In this document: positions 18,597-30,700 of the stretch, piece after piece
How positions within the stretch are numbered: the first letter of the stretch is position 1
How the letters are laid out: the number at the start of each line of letters is the position of its first letter
Assembly (NCBI GenBank): GCA_029465975.1
Contig: CM055757.1
Span: 5,516,951 to 5,580,950 of the forward strand
Direction: 5' to 3'
Length of the DNA stretch: 64,000 nucleotides
Origin: Dallia pectoralis
Taxonomy: Eukaryota > Chordata > Actinopteri > Esociformes > Umbridae
Notes under the pieces: generated by a model
The model's database searches: none
Told to the model about the DNA's origin: nothing
Seen by the model: the letters and a program-made list of their open reading frames with translations, nothing else
Translations under genes and position numbers: made by a program

Positions 18597-18937
18597 CAGG
18601 CAGCCATTGTGCTGTGGCGATGTGACGGTGTGTGTCGCTTTAAGACCCGGGGACCGACCTGGTTGAATTCGCTTTAAGATCCCTGAGCGCTGGAGTCTCC
18701 GTGCTTTTCAAAGAGCCGCATGATTAAAGGTTTGGTCGGAGGTAAGGGACGTTTCCATGTCTCCGTTTCATCCCGTTTCTATCACCGGGATTACGAGGAA
18801 GCGGGCCGACTGAGGTCGTCTTTCGTCCAGGTGCACAGGTGTCTTAGTGCTTTGTGTTTTCTAACAGGCAGACTCCTCTATTGTTATGAGTTCCAGTAGG
18901 AAGCAGAACGGCATGTTCCCTGCTCCAGCACGGTGCT

Positions 18938-19322
18938 CTACGGAAGAGGATTAGGGCCACTGGTGAAATAAATATTTGAGTTCTGACTTTTTTCTCAGAA
19001 TTCTGACTTTTCTCAGAATTCTGCATTTTTTTTAAATTCTGACTTTAAAGTCAGAAGTATGGGTACTTGTAAGGGACCTTCTTTTTTACTCACCTTTTGT
19101 TCTTCCAGTAATGAAATTGCTTCATCTGGGACCCCTCGACTACGCATAAAGTCGCTTAAATCCGACATGTTCAGCGTGTGGTTCTCCTGCTACATCACGC
19201 TGTCACTCCATCTCGGTGGTCCCTTACGGGTACCCATACTTCTGAGAATAAAGTCAGAATTCTGAGATTAATGTCAGAACTCAAATATTTATTTCACCAG
19301 TGGCCCTAATCCTCTTCCGTAG
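18938..19322. mobile_element. 385-bp nonautonomous DNA-transposon-like element with long inverted repeats
   Basis: The two ends are near-perfect inverted copies over about 50 bases, from ctacggaagaggattagg on the left to its complement ending ccgtag. Inverted similarity resumes further in (agtatgggtac...aagggacc against ggtccctt...gtacccatact), so each arm is over 100 bases, with a short unique core near 19090-19215. The left arm carries extra copies of a cagaattctgact motif. TGCT flanks both ends (18934-18937 and 19323-19326), a possible 4-bp target-site duplication. No transposase frame is present. Fish genomes contain abundant elements with this cagaattctgac motif; I cannot assign a superfamily. 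Confidence 0.75.
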
Positions 19323-20990
19323 TGCTCGAATTGATCTATGGACTAAAATGTGTTTTATTGGGAGAACTGAAAAGTGGACACTTCACGCGCACACACGCGC
19401 GCACGCACTCACGCACGCAACTTCATGTCAGCTCACTGTAAATTGTAAATGATGATTATTTCCGTCAGCTGGTAATTGATGCAGTTTGCTGTGGTGGATT
19501 GTTCACATTTAATCTGGGTTTTATATATATTGTGATTTATATCCTGTGGTAAAGTTGGCAAAACAGTACTTTTGTATAATTAGTGCTAAATCTTTTAATG
19601 TTATTAGGAAATGCTTCCACTCTCTGCTGGTATTTGACACATTCGGTCGATTGATACCAGATAAGTCGCCCATTGAGAGTGTTTTTATAATGAAAAAGTA
19701 CGAAAGATAATTCCGGTGCAAATCCCTCTTCAATTTGTTTACTTGTTGTTGTCTGTCCGTGGGAACCTCTTGTAAAACAAAGTCTTTACTCTCTAGACGG
19801 CGTTCTCTTGTTAGTGAGGTCGTAAAAAGAGGTCCCTGGCCCTTTAAGAGTTACCCAGGCTTTAGGCTCTGTGCCACAGGAAGGTGAATGAGTATAGAGT
19901 CTCCTGGCACGGATTTGACAGGAGGAAAGTAACCTGGGGAAGAGTGCGATAACTAGGCCTAAGGATTATAGACAACGTGACGTGTCTGAGCGAACAATGA
20001 GGTTTACTAGAGACCTGAAACCTTTAATGCATCCATTGTGACTGTCCAAATGACGAATGAGGCGATAGTTTTACAGGTTTATTGTTTTTTAGTGTGCTAA
20101 AGGTCAAATTTAAACCCCAAATGACACTGATTGATTGGTCATTTCCTGTGATTGGGATTTTTTCTTTTACCACACTTGTTAGTGTCCAGTTGACTGAACC
20201 AAAGGCACAGCTAGGGCTTCCTATTTTATAGCCTTGTGTAGTTTATTGGGTTGAATGTTGTTTTGCTGAGAATGTCCTCCAGGGACGGTTCCATCCAACG
20301 GTTACTACCCTAGACTCCGCTGAGGTGTCCTCAAGTTGACCTTCAAGGACAAGGTTTTCCGCAGACCGCCTCAGCCTGGCTCATTACACAATGCAATACA
20401 CACAATAATACACACAATTATTCACACAATAATAGACTACAATACACAATATACAATATAATATAATACACAATACAATATAATACACAATAGAAAACAG
20501 TGTGTGCGGTCCAACCAAACGTTGTTCGTACTGCAGTTGTTAGGTAGGCCTGTATGTCTGTAAAGAGCTAGTGCCCTTGTGCATCGGGTCCCGCCGTTTG
20601 ACCGTGAAAGAAAACATTCTGCGACGACACCCCACCACAACACGCCGCTCCACCCTTCCTGAAACACAGCTATGCAGTCTTTACCCCACTCCCCCCCCGT
20701 TGAAGGCTGTCCTCGCGGCCCGAGGCTCCATCCCTGAGCCGTGCCGTCAGACTAAACAGTGAGAGAACGTGGGAGTCATCCTTTGGCGTTAGCAGGAGAA
20801 TGCTGGGTCACAGGGTGCCGGGCTGTGGGTGAATGGGGCCGGTTGGGGGGCAGGGTGGGGCCTCCTAGACCCAAAACAGATGGTCCGTCCGGAGACGCCG
20901 TTGAAAGACACCAGCCTGCAGGCAGAGCTTCAGTTTTGACTCTGAAAGACTTCCCTCACAAAACACTGCTACGTGTGTCTGTGTGTGTGT

Positions 20991-21027
<37 letters not shown>

Positions 21028-21955
21028 GCTTCGAACTTGCTTTTAAAGCCTGCATAAACATTATTGGCTGTCTGCTCTGTGTCAGAAGCAGCATAGACCT
21101 GGTTGAAGCTGATACTCGCCAGCTGCGTTTGTCCATTTACTCGTCCGTTTGCCCCCAGATACCTTTGTTTGTTTTTTCTTTTTATTTGGGGGTGTGACGG
21201 GTTTGAGACGTTGCCCTGCTTCAATCTATAGCCGTTAGTCAATGCTAATCAACGTCAGATGGTGATGGGAGGCCTGGACAGGTGGAGGATCTAACTACCA
21301 TGAGATGGATTTTCCCAAAGATCCAGACGGCTGTGGAATGCAGCCCAGAAACCAATCACCAGTGCTGCCGTTTATCCCCTGACATGTGACCGGCGACCTG
21401 AACCGCTGCCATTCATTTGGATGTGACTGACCGACCTAGTTCTTCATAAAAACTTGATAGAATACATTCTCAAAATTAATGTTGTACCATTTACCAGAGC
21501 AAAACCCCAGCCAGCGTTGTCTTCGTCCTAAACACCACACTACATTTACGTCTAGCCTTTCGGTGGACGTTCCGTACCGACTCTGTACCGAAGCTTTTCC
21601 GGAGAACGAGTTGTGTTCCCCTGGAAGGGTTAGGGTTAACCGGAATGGTCGTGCTATTTTGCCTCCACTCCGGTACAGTGAGAAAGCTCGGTTGGCATTT
21701 CTGTTTTTGGACTCTGGCCCTGGACACACGTTTGGCATTTTGCGAGCTCAACAAGGAGGTTGGAAGTGTTTAAAAATAAATTGTGGGCCAACTGTAGCCG
21801 GCCTTAAAAAAACTCTGATCGTAGAATGCGTTATTAAGTTCTGCCGAGACTGAAATTTGTGCGTAATGTCTAAGTTGGAGCAGGAAATAAAGACTCTTTG
21901 AGTCTAGAGGGGAGGAGGGCGTTTCTACAGTGCTCATTGAGTCAGTTTGGCTCAT
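19323..21955. other. Noncoding; AT-rich and GT simple repeats
   Basis: acacaataatac-type AT-rich repeats at 20385-20492 and a GT tract at 20973-21025. No exon recognised. Confidence 0.5.
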
Positions 21956-22170
21956 GACTTCTTATTGGCTCGTGTTAGACCTGGGCGGACTTCTTATTGG
22001 CTCGTGTTAGACCTGGGCGGACTTCTTATTGGCTCGTGTTAGACCTGGGCGGACTTGTTATTGGCTCGTGTTAGACCTGGGCTGACTTCTTATTGGCTCG
22101 CGTTAGACCTGGGCTGACTACTTATTGGTTTGTGTTAGACCTGGGCTGACTTCTTATTGGCTCGTATTAG
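21956..22170. repeat. 32-bp minisatellite, about 7 copies
   Basis: Unit gacttcttattggctcgtgt plus tagacctgggcg. Each unit carries ATTGG, the complement of a CCAAT box, about 500 bases upstream of the 5' UTR exon. Confidence 0.93.
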
Positions 22171-22669
22171 TAAAGGTAAACAAACTAATTTGTTTTTACC
22201 GACACCGAATATTTTCCTGAATTATGATTGTGAAAAGTCTGTTACAAAATGTTTTGGGAAATCATGCTCTCAAAAATGAATGGGGAATTTAATGTTGACC
22301 TTGAAGTTGCCCAGTCTGGAAAGTTGGGACATAGCGTTGTTCGAAGGTTTGTTTCCATTTACAGTCTAAATCATTTTGTTTTACATACCGTGCATTCAAT
22401 AGCAAGTCAGTGTCAAACCATGGATTTGCCTCCTGGTAAACAGAGATTAGGGATTTTGCTAAGTGAATCCATTCCTCAGTAGTACAGTGGTCCTCAGGTC
22501 GAAGCTCGGGGTCCTCTTCTAAACCACGAATAAAGACCAATGTCCTCCACTGACCGAGGGATTAGGAAGCCCTAATCGCAACGCCTGTTATCAAACGCAC
22601 AGGTTTTGTCACAGCCAGTTAGCGATAGCCCATGCGCTAACCCAGCCGTCCTTTCTGTGTTTCCTTCAG

Positions 22670-22747
22670 ATGATCCTGGCTTTGCAGCAGGGGACAGAGG
22701 AGACCAGGTTCACCATGTTCACGGAACACTCTCTGAGAAGAGACTGA
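22670..22747 (+). promoter_or_regulatory. Upstream ORF (25 codons) in the 5' UTR exon
   Basis: The ATG lies directly after the splice acceptor and reads 25 codons (MILALQQGTEETRF...) to TGA. A second in-frame ATG follows at codon 16. The ORF is closed before the exon ends, so it does not overlap the main coding start at 23576. Its role depends on the leader exon being used. Confidence 0.4.
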
Positions 22748-22764
22748 GGCTGTAGGACACGAAG
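22670..22764 (+). other. tiam2: 5' UTR exon of tiam2 with an upstream ORF
   Basis: A pyrimidine-rich acceptor (ctttctgtgtttccttcag) ends at 22669 and a consensus donor (gaag then gtaagc) follows 22764, defining a 95-base exon 0.8 kb upstream of the coding start. It has no frame continuing into the coding exon. Its first three bases are ATG, opening a 25-codon upstream ORF that ends at TGA (22745-22747), so it would be translated before the main start if this exon is in the mRNA. Such uORFs usually lower main-ORF translation; that effect here is inference. The exon itself is inferred from splice signals only. Confidence 0.6.
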
Positions 22765-23569
22765 GTAAGCCTCAGGTAATGTTAGTGAATGAAGAGAAGT
22801 CAGATATATTAGCAGTGTTTCTACTAGTGACTGTGGGTTAGACAGGGATATTATCAGTGCTTCCAGAAGTGACTGTGGGAAAGACAGGGATATAATCGCT
22901 GCTTCCGGAAGTGGGAGTAAAATGTAGGTGAAATAACTCATTAGAAAGTTCCTTTAAGAAATCAGGAAATTGTTTGATTTGAGACCAACCTTTTTCAGAC
23001 ACGAGTGGTCTTCAATAATACGTTAAGATTTCGTAAGTAATGGTAGTCTGCCCAACTGTAGTGCAGGGAGCTTAAAATGCTAACGTTATTATTGAAATAT
23101 TCTCAGCTAGTCTGTGTACCAAAGCCCCCATCGGTGGTATTCTGGTTGTGCCTCTACTTCACTAATGTGAAACCCTCTGGGGTTCTCTGAGAGGAATTTT
23201 CCCGTCACACATAACATCCATGACTGCCTGAAGCTCATTGGACACACCGGTGATGCCGTCATGGTTACGAAGTTGATAAATGAGTCAGAAATGAAGAACA
23301 GGGTGGCTTTTGATCTATTTACTTTTTAATCGTTACACTCAACGCTAATGACTTTTTTCTTTTAACTTTTCACTGTTTTCTAAATTAAACCTGGTCTGTG
23401 ACTGTCCACCTTCCGTGAGAATACTTATTCTGTGAGCCCTGTGGAGTAATGTCCAGATGGACAGCCTCTGCTCAACCAAACAGAGTTACACTGCATAGCC
23501 TCTCTCAGCACAGCAGTGTAACGAGAACAGAATGATGTCACGCCGACAGATGTTCGCCTTGTCTTCCAG
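22765..23569 (+). other. tiam2: Intron between the 5' UTR exon and coding exon 1
   Basis: Donor gtaagc, acceptor tcttccag; about 0.8 kb. Contains a two-copy imperfect duplication near 22800-22910 (gtgactgtggg motif). Confidence 0.55.
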
Positions 23570-24709
23570 ATTGTAATGGGAAACTCTGAGAGCCAATACA
23601 GCATCCAGGGCCCAAAGAGCACCGGCTTAATTCTGACCGGAAAACCAAAGCTTTACCCGCTGAAGTATCGCTCGACCAAAGACGAGGTTCTGTCCGCCCA
23701 TGCTTGGTGGAAAGGTGTTCCTGGGAGCTCACGATACAAGGCCCGGGTCGTTGGTCGTGGCTGCCTGTCCCCCCCGCAGAGGCGAGGAGAACCGTACGTC
23801 TCCAAACATTACGACCACCTAACCACCGGGGTGAGAGGGAGTCCACATTGCCGTCGCCTCCATGGCTCCCCAGCAGGGGGCCTGTCTCACCTCCTGGCTG
23901 AGAACGTCTGCTGTCCTTACGAGGGCGGCGGTAGCCCGTACCGCAGAGCGTCCGGCGAGGTGACCGGCCGCACTGCGAATGGACACAGGACCCCAGAGAG
24001 GACGCGGGGAGAGGGGGAGGAGGCGCTGGAGGAGCAGAGCAGTCCCCGGGTGGTCATAAAGAAGGACGGCAGTCTGCGGGTGGAGTTCACCAACGCCAAC
24101 AGCGGCGTGCTCCTCGACGAGTCGTCCGGGCCTGTGAAGCTGCTGAAGTTCTCCCCGGCCCGCGAGACCGACCTGAACCCCAGCAGTAGCCGGAGGCGCG
24201 ACGCCCGCTGCAAAGCTCCGCCGCCATCCTCGACAGCCAGGACCAGCAAGGGCAGCTCGCTGAGCTCCGAGGGGTCCTGGTACGACTCGCCCTGGGGGCC
24301 CAGTGCAGAGTTCTCAGATCAGGACCAGTCCTGCTCCTCGGGTAGGAATCGGACAAATGGGTTGGCTGAGCAGTTGGAGGTCCTTGGCCAACAGTCTCCA
24401 CCAGTGTCTGTCTCAGATCTTTACAGGGACCCCAACATGTCGGTCACCTTCCCGATGGCGAAGGACCCGCCCACCCAGTGCTCCGAATCGTCCAATCGCA
24501 TTCAGCATCGGGCCTCTTTTGTAGACATCCCTGCAGAGGATGAGTGTCAAGAAGCCAGGCAGTACTCGTCCTTCACACTGCCCTGTCGCAAAGCCAAACC
24601 CGCCGGGGAGGAATCTGCCCTGAGAAAGGGCCCAGGCTCGGTCAGGAGCCGCATGAGACGCCTCAGCGACTGGACGGGCAGTCTCAGCAGGAAGAAGAGG
24701 AAAACACCG
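23570..24709 (+). CDS. tiam2: tiam2 coding exon 1 (start codon, N-terminal region)
   Basis: The acceptor tcttccag ends at 23569; six untranslated bases precede ATG at 23576, and the exon ends in phase 0 before gtgagt. It encodes residues 1-378. MGNSES fits the N-myristoylation consensus (Gly2, Ser6) and matches the TIAM family start, which fixes the start codon. The rest is a low-complexity, Ser/Arg/Pro-rich segment with no folded domain visible, as usual for TIAM N-termini; it ends in a basic patch (SRKKRKTP). In the family this part is a large single exon, is poorly conserved, and regulates stability and autoinhibition. GC content is higher than in the flanking introns. A minisatellite begins within about 10 bases of the donor. 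Confidence 0.9.
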
Positions 24710-27700
24710 GTGAGTGAGTCTGTTTGGTCTGGGTCACATTTACTAGTCTGTCTGTTTGGTCTGGGTCCCAGTGCCACATTTACTAGTCTGTCTGTTTGTT
24801 CTGGGTCCCAGTGCCATATTTACTAGTCTGTCTGTTTGGTCAGGGTCCCAGTGCCATATTTACTAGTCTGTCTGTTTGTTCTGGGTCCCAGTGCCATATT
24901 TACTAGTCTGTCTGTTTGGTCAGGGTCCCAGTGCCATATTTACTAGTCTGTCTGTTTGGTCTGGGTCCCAGTGCCACATTTACTAGTCTGTCTGGGTCCC
25001 AGTGCCACGTTTACTAGTCTGTCTGTTTGGTCAGGGTCCCAGTGCCATATTTACTAGTCTGTCTGGGTCCCAGTGCCACGTTTACTAGTCTGTCTGTTTG
25101 TTCTGGGTCCCAGTGCCACGTTTACTAGTCTGTCTGTTTGTTCTGGGTCCCAGTGCCATATTTACTAGTCTGTCTGTTTGTTCTGGGTCCCAGTGCCACG
25201 TTTACTAGTCTGTCTGTTTGTTCTGGGTCCCAGTGCCACGTTTACTAGTCTGTCTGTTTGGTCTGGGTTCCAGTGGCACGTTTACTAGTCTGTCTGTTTG
25301 GTCAGGGTCCCAGTGCCATATTTACTAGTCTGTCTGGGTCCCAGTGCCACATTTACTAGTCTGTCTGTTTGTTCTGGGTCCCAGTGCCACGTTTACTAGT
25401 CTGTCTGTTTGTTCTGGGTCCCAGTGCCATATTTACTAGTCTGTCTGTTTGTTCTGGGTCCCAGTGCCATATTTACTAGTCTGTCTGTTTGTTCTGGGTC
25501 CCAGTGCCACGTTTACTAGTCTGTCTGTTTGGTCTGGGTCCCAGTGCCATATTTACTAGTCTGTCTGGGTCCCAGTGCCACATTTACTAGTCTGTCTGTT
25601 TGTTCTGGGTCTCAGTGCCACGTTTACTAGTCTGTCTGTTTGGTCAGGGTCCCAGTGCCATATTTACTAGTCTGTCTGGGTCCCAGTGCCACATTTACTA
25701 GTCTGTCTGTTTGTTCTGGGTCCCAGTGCCACGTTTACTAGTCTGTCTGTTTGTTCTGGGTCCCAGTGCCACGTTTACTAGTCTGTCTGTTTGGTCTGGG
25801 TTCCAGTGGCACATTTACTAGTCTGTCTGTTTGGTCAGGGTCCCAGTGCCATATTTACTAGTCTGTCTGGGTCCCAGTGCCACATTTACTAGTCTGTCTG
25901 TTTGTTCTGGGTCCCAGTGCCACGTTTACTAGTCTGTCTGTTTGTTCTGGGTCCCAGTGCCACGTTTACTAGTCTGTCTGTTTGGTCAGGGTCCCAGTGC
26001 CATATTTACTAGTCTGTCTGGGTCCCAGTGCCATATTTACTAGTCTGTCTGGGTCCCAGTGCCACATTTACTAGTCTGTCTGTTTGTTCTGGGTCTCAGT
26101 GCCACGTTTACTAGTCTGTCTGTTTGGTCAGGGTCCCAGTGCCATATTTACTAGTCTGTCTGGGTCCCAGTGCCACATTTACTAGTCTGTCTGTTTGTTC
26201 TGGGTCCCAGTGCCACATTTACTAGTCTGTCTGTTTGTTCTGGGTCCCAGTGCCACGTTTACTAGTCTGTCTGTTTGTTCTGGGTCCCAGTGCCACGTTT
26301 ACTAGTCTGTCTGTTTGGTCAGGGTCCCAGTGCCATATTTACTAGTCTGTCTGGGTCCCAGTGCCACATTTACTAGTCTGTCTGTTTGGTCTGGGTCCCA
26401 GTGCCACATTTACTAGTCTGTCTGTTTGGTCTGGGTCCCAGTGCCACATTTACTAGTCTGTCTGGGTCCCAGTGCCACGTTTACTAGTCTGTCTGTTTGT
26501 TCTGGGTCCCAGTGCCACATTCACTAGTCTGTCTGTTTGGTCAGGGTCCTAGTGACGCATTTACTAGTCTGTCTGGGTCCCAGTGCCACATTTACTAGTC
26601 TGTCTGGGTCCCAGTGCCACATTTACTAGTCTGTCTGGGTCCCAGTGCCACATTTACTAGTCTGTCTGGGTCCCAGTGCCACATTTACTAGTACTCGTTA
26701 CTGATCCAAGTTGACAGCGGGGTTCTGTCATATTGTTACTGTGTGTCTAGTCTCATTGTACAATCTGTTCAGTCTTCTGTTTTGCTCCACAAGGTGATAC
26801 TATAACCTTATGTCTTCCAGTGCTTGGCACAGACCAGTCTCCCCATTCTGTTAGTTTCCTGTTACTGGGTTTGTGAGGGGGTTGTTCATCTGGTAGCTTC
26901 TAGCCTGGGGACGGAGGAATATGCAGATTGACTTGGGTTGGAAGCATAGCTCATGTGTCTATGTCGTTTTCTGCTAGGCGCAATAAGATATCAGATTATA
27001 TATAGATTATTTTTTTGCTCTCGGTTTTTGTATATTGTTGCACAGTCAAAATTGATTCTGGTGAACTGGTAATGTTTAATATGAGCCAGGCTTTTTTTGT
27101 GGTTTTCCTTTAGATGTATTCGTAAACTAAACCTGAGTCATGTCTGTGTGGCGTACAGTTGGTCTCTGATGCATCCTGGGTCATCTGAGCATTGAGCTCC
27201 AGATGTGTAATCACTGTAGTCGTTTCTTCTGTAACAACTGCCAACTTGTTAATTATGCATCGCTAGATATTCCCCAATTAGCTTCCAAACGTAAACGTGG
27301 CCGTGGTTTTGAAACGAGTCATTATGCGCCAATTTGTTAACCGTCTTAAATTCTTCATGCAAGACAATTGCTGTGAGCCTGCGGGATATAGTTGAGAGGA
27401 AAAACAAAACGTATTTGTTGTTCCCCGTCTGAATGAGTTACTGGTTTACAATGGCTGTGTTGTAGTGTGTGCTGGTTGGATACCTGGCTGCTTGTTTATT
27501 AAAGAAACTACCGGTACATCGGGCCTAAATAACAATAGCTCATCATTGACTTGGGGTGTGACCCGCGCCTCCCTCAGTGTGTAAGCCTCGCCTGAGCCAG
27601 AGCGTTCAAACTAAATTGGTTCCGCCGGTTTTTAAGTCCCTGTAATCTCTTGTCACCTGTCGGCCTTCGCACAGACCTAGGACTCGCTGTGCTCAGCGCC

Positions 27701-30700
27701 TGCAGAACCTGTTCACCTTTTCGATGAAGAGGAGCGCTTGGCTTGATGTCGTTCAGCTTCTCCGTACCGCCTCATAGGTCAATGGGTGACCCACTGCCCT
27801 GTCACGCGCCGGTCAATCGACATAACCCTGACAGCGATCACTTAACGCCTGAAGCGTTTGGCCTTTCTTAGCGTCGGCCCTTGTTGTTTCAGGTCCGGCT
27901 AGTATTAAGCATGGATATTCTTCCTGATTAACGTGCGCTCTGGAGTTCTGACTAAAACTGGGATTCCTCTCACGGCAGACGCTAAAGTGTTCTGTTTCCA
28001 GGTGACCTCTGGATAGGGCAGTCTGATAGGGCAGTCTGATAGGGCAGTCTGATAGGGCAGTCTGATAGGGCAGTCTGATAGGGCAGTCTGATAGGGCAGT
28101 CTGATAGGGCAGTCTGATAGGGCAGTCTGATAGGGCAGTCTGATAGGGCAGTCTGATAGGGCAGTCTGATAGGGCAGTCTGATAGGGCAGTCTGATAGGG
28201 CAGTCTGATAGGGCAGTCTGATAGGGCAGTCTGAGCCGTTCAAAGTTTTTCTCTCTACCGGGTCTTTGGTTTAATGCGGCCACCCAATCCGCCTAGCGTC
28301 TTCTAGCCAGAATCAAGCATAAAGAGACCACCCGATTCAGGACTTACGCCTTTCCACCCGGGCTCCAGGGCACATCCTCCGAGCCAACACTTTAGGCCCA
28401 GCCCGGGTCCTAATCCGAACCAGCTGTGGCATTGGGGAATGGGGGAGGGGTTGAGTGAGACGGGAGGGGCAGTCGTGAGGCTTGGGGAGGGAGAGAGAGG
28501 GAGAGAGAGGGAGAGAGGGGTCGGGCAGGTGAGAGACTGAGGAAGGGTTGCCAAGGAAGGGTTGCCAAGGAAGTGCATCAAAACAGTTCTCGTGTTTGAA
28601 GTGCACTTGACCCAGTAGCCGGGAGAAAATTGAGGCTTCAATCAAGTGATTTCAGGAGAAAGAACTTAACGGCAGTTCCATGAAGTAGTGTCCCACTGGG
28701 ATTTGGAGGCCAGGGTTTGGAGCTTCGCACACTCAATCACATTATATTGGTCAAAGCCAGGTGCCGCCATAAGGATTTGTCTGACCTTCTCTCAGTCTGG
28801 AAAGTTTGGACAGTAATGTCTCTGTGCCATTACTTTTCAACAGCTTCACACTCCCTCACCTCACACTCTATATGACCTCTTCACACTCCCTCACCCCACA
28901 CCCTCTATGACCTCTTCAGGCACCTCACCCCACACCCTCTATGACCTCTTCACACTCCCTCACCCCACACTCTCTCTATGACCTCTTCACACTCCCTCAC
29001 CTCACACTCTATATGACCTCTTCACACTCCCTCACCCCACACTCTCTCTATGACCTCTTCACACTACCTCACCCCACACCCTCTATGACCTCTTCACACT
29101 ACGTCACCCCACACTCTCTCTATGACCTCTTCACACTACCTCACCCCACACCCTCTATGACCTTTTCACACTCCCTTACCCCACACTCTCTCTATGACCT
29201 CTTCACACTACCTCACCCCACACCCTCTATGACCTCTTCACACTACCTCACCCCACACTTTCTCTATGACCTCTTCACACTCCCTCACCCCACACTCTCT
29301 CTATGACCTCTTCACACTACCTCACCCCACATCCTCTATGACCTCTTCACACTACCTCACCCCACACTCTCTCTATGACCTCTTCACACTCCCTCACCCC
29401 ACACTTTCTCTATGACCTCTTCACACTACCTCACCCCACATCCTCTATGACCTCTTCACACTACCTCACCCCACACTCTCTCTATGACCTCTTCACACTA
29501 CCTCACCACACACTCTCTCTATGACCTTTAAGGGGGCCACATACAAGGAGAGCAGCGAGGCCTTTGACAGTGGAGTGGACGGACTTGCAGCTGACGCCGG
29601 GTCTTCCTCCCAGGTGTCCGGTCCATGGTACCAGGGGAGACCTGTCAGTGTTGGGGCCTCCCGGGCCCAGTCGGCAGGGGCCCTTCATCACAGCAACGAC
29701 GCTCTCCGACAGAACATCTACGAGAACTTCATGCGGGAGCTGGAGACGGAGACCGGACCGGGCAGTGGTGGAGGAGGGAGTGGTGAGCGGCGAGATCCCT
29801 CGACGGGGACAGAGGAGGACGGGGAGAGCAGCAGCGAGTCGACTGGGGGCTCCCTGGAGCAGCTGGACCTCCTGTTTGAGAAGGAGCAGGGAGTGGTGCG
29901 CCGGGCTGGCTGGCTCTCCTTTAAACCCCTCCTCACCCTGCAGAAGGACAGGAAGTTAGAGCTGGTTACGCGCAGGAAGTGGAAACAGTACTGGGTGACG
30001 CTGAAAGGTGAGTAGAGCTGCGTAGGCAACTGGCTGGAACGAGGTTAGCAAGGTGGTCCTAAGCTGACATGAACCTTGAATACTGTAGATTGAGACTCCC
30101 CTTTAAGTTCTGTGTCTAGAAACATTTAACTGAACCTTGAATACTGTAGATGGAGACTGACCCTTAAATTCTGTGTCTAGAAACATTCAACTGAACCTTG
30201 AATACTGTAGATTGAGACTGACCCTTAAATTCTGTGTCTAGAAACATTCAACTGAACCTTGAATACTGTAGATTGAGACTTGGTTCTTGAATAATTCAGG
30301 ATGTCGAAGGGCAACTTGAGTTGAGGGCATTGCGTTCTCACTCGGGTACGGTCGATATGACCACGAAACCGTTGATGGACTACAATAACTGTAATGTCGA
30401 CCACACTGGGAGTCGGGTGACGGCCCGTTTCAAACTTTACATCTCTGTATAGTTCAGGTAAATCGCCGTACAGGAAAGACATTCGTGAGAGAAGTGACAG
30501 TTATTTTTTAAATCTCATTCTGCGTTCTCGACACACCTCCGTGACTTAGCCTGGTGGAGCCTTGCAAGGACCGACTTGGGATTCTTTCCGTACCGTTGGC
30601 GCGTTTATCGCCTAACACGTTCGCCCTCTTCCTTCAGGTTGTACGTTGTTGTTTTACGAGACCTACGGTGGGGAAGCTTCAGAGCAGGAGCTGTCGCCGC

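Noticed and set aside
19390..19420. cacgcgcacacacgcgcgcacgc stretch as a regulatory island
   Set aside because: A short degenerate CA/CG simple repeat with no other support.
23576..24709. Assignment to TIAM1 rather than TIAM2
   Set aside because: Not excluded entirely, but the SESQYSIQG start and the PDZ wording fit TIAM2 better; PH and DH exons alone do not discriminate.
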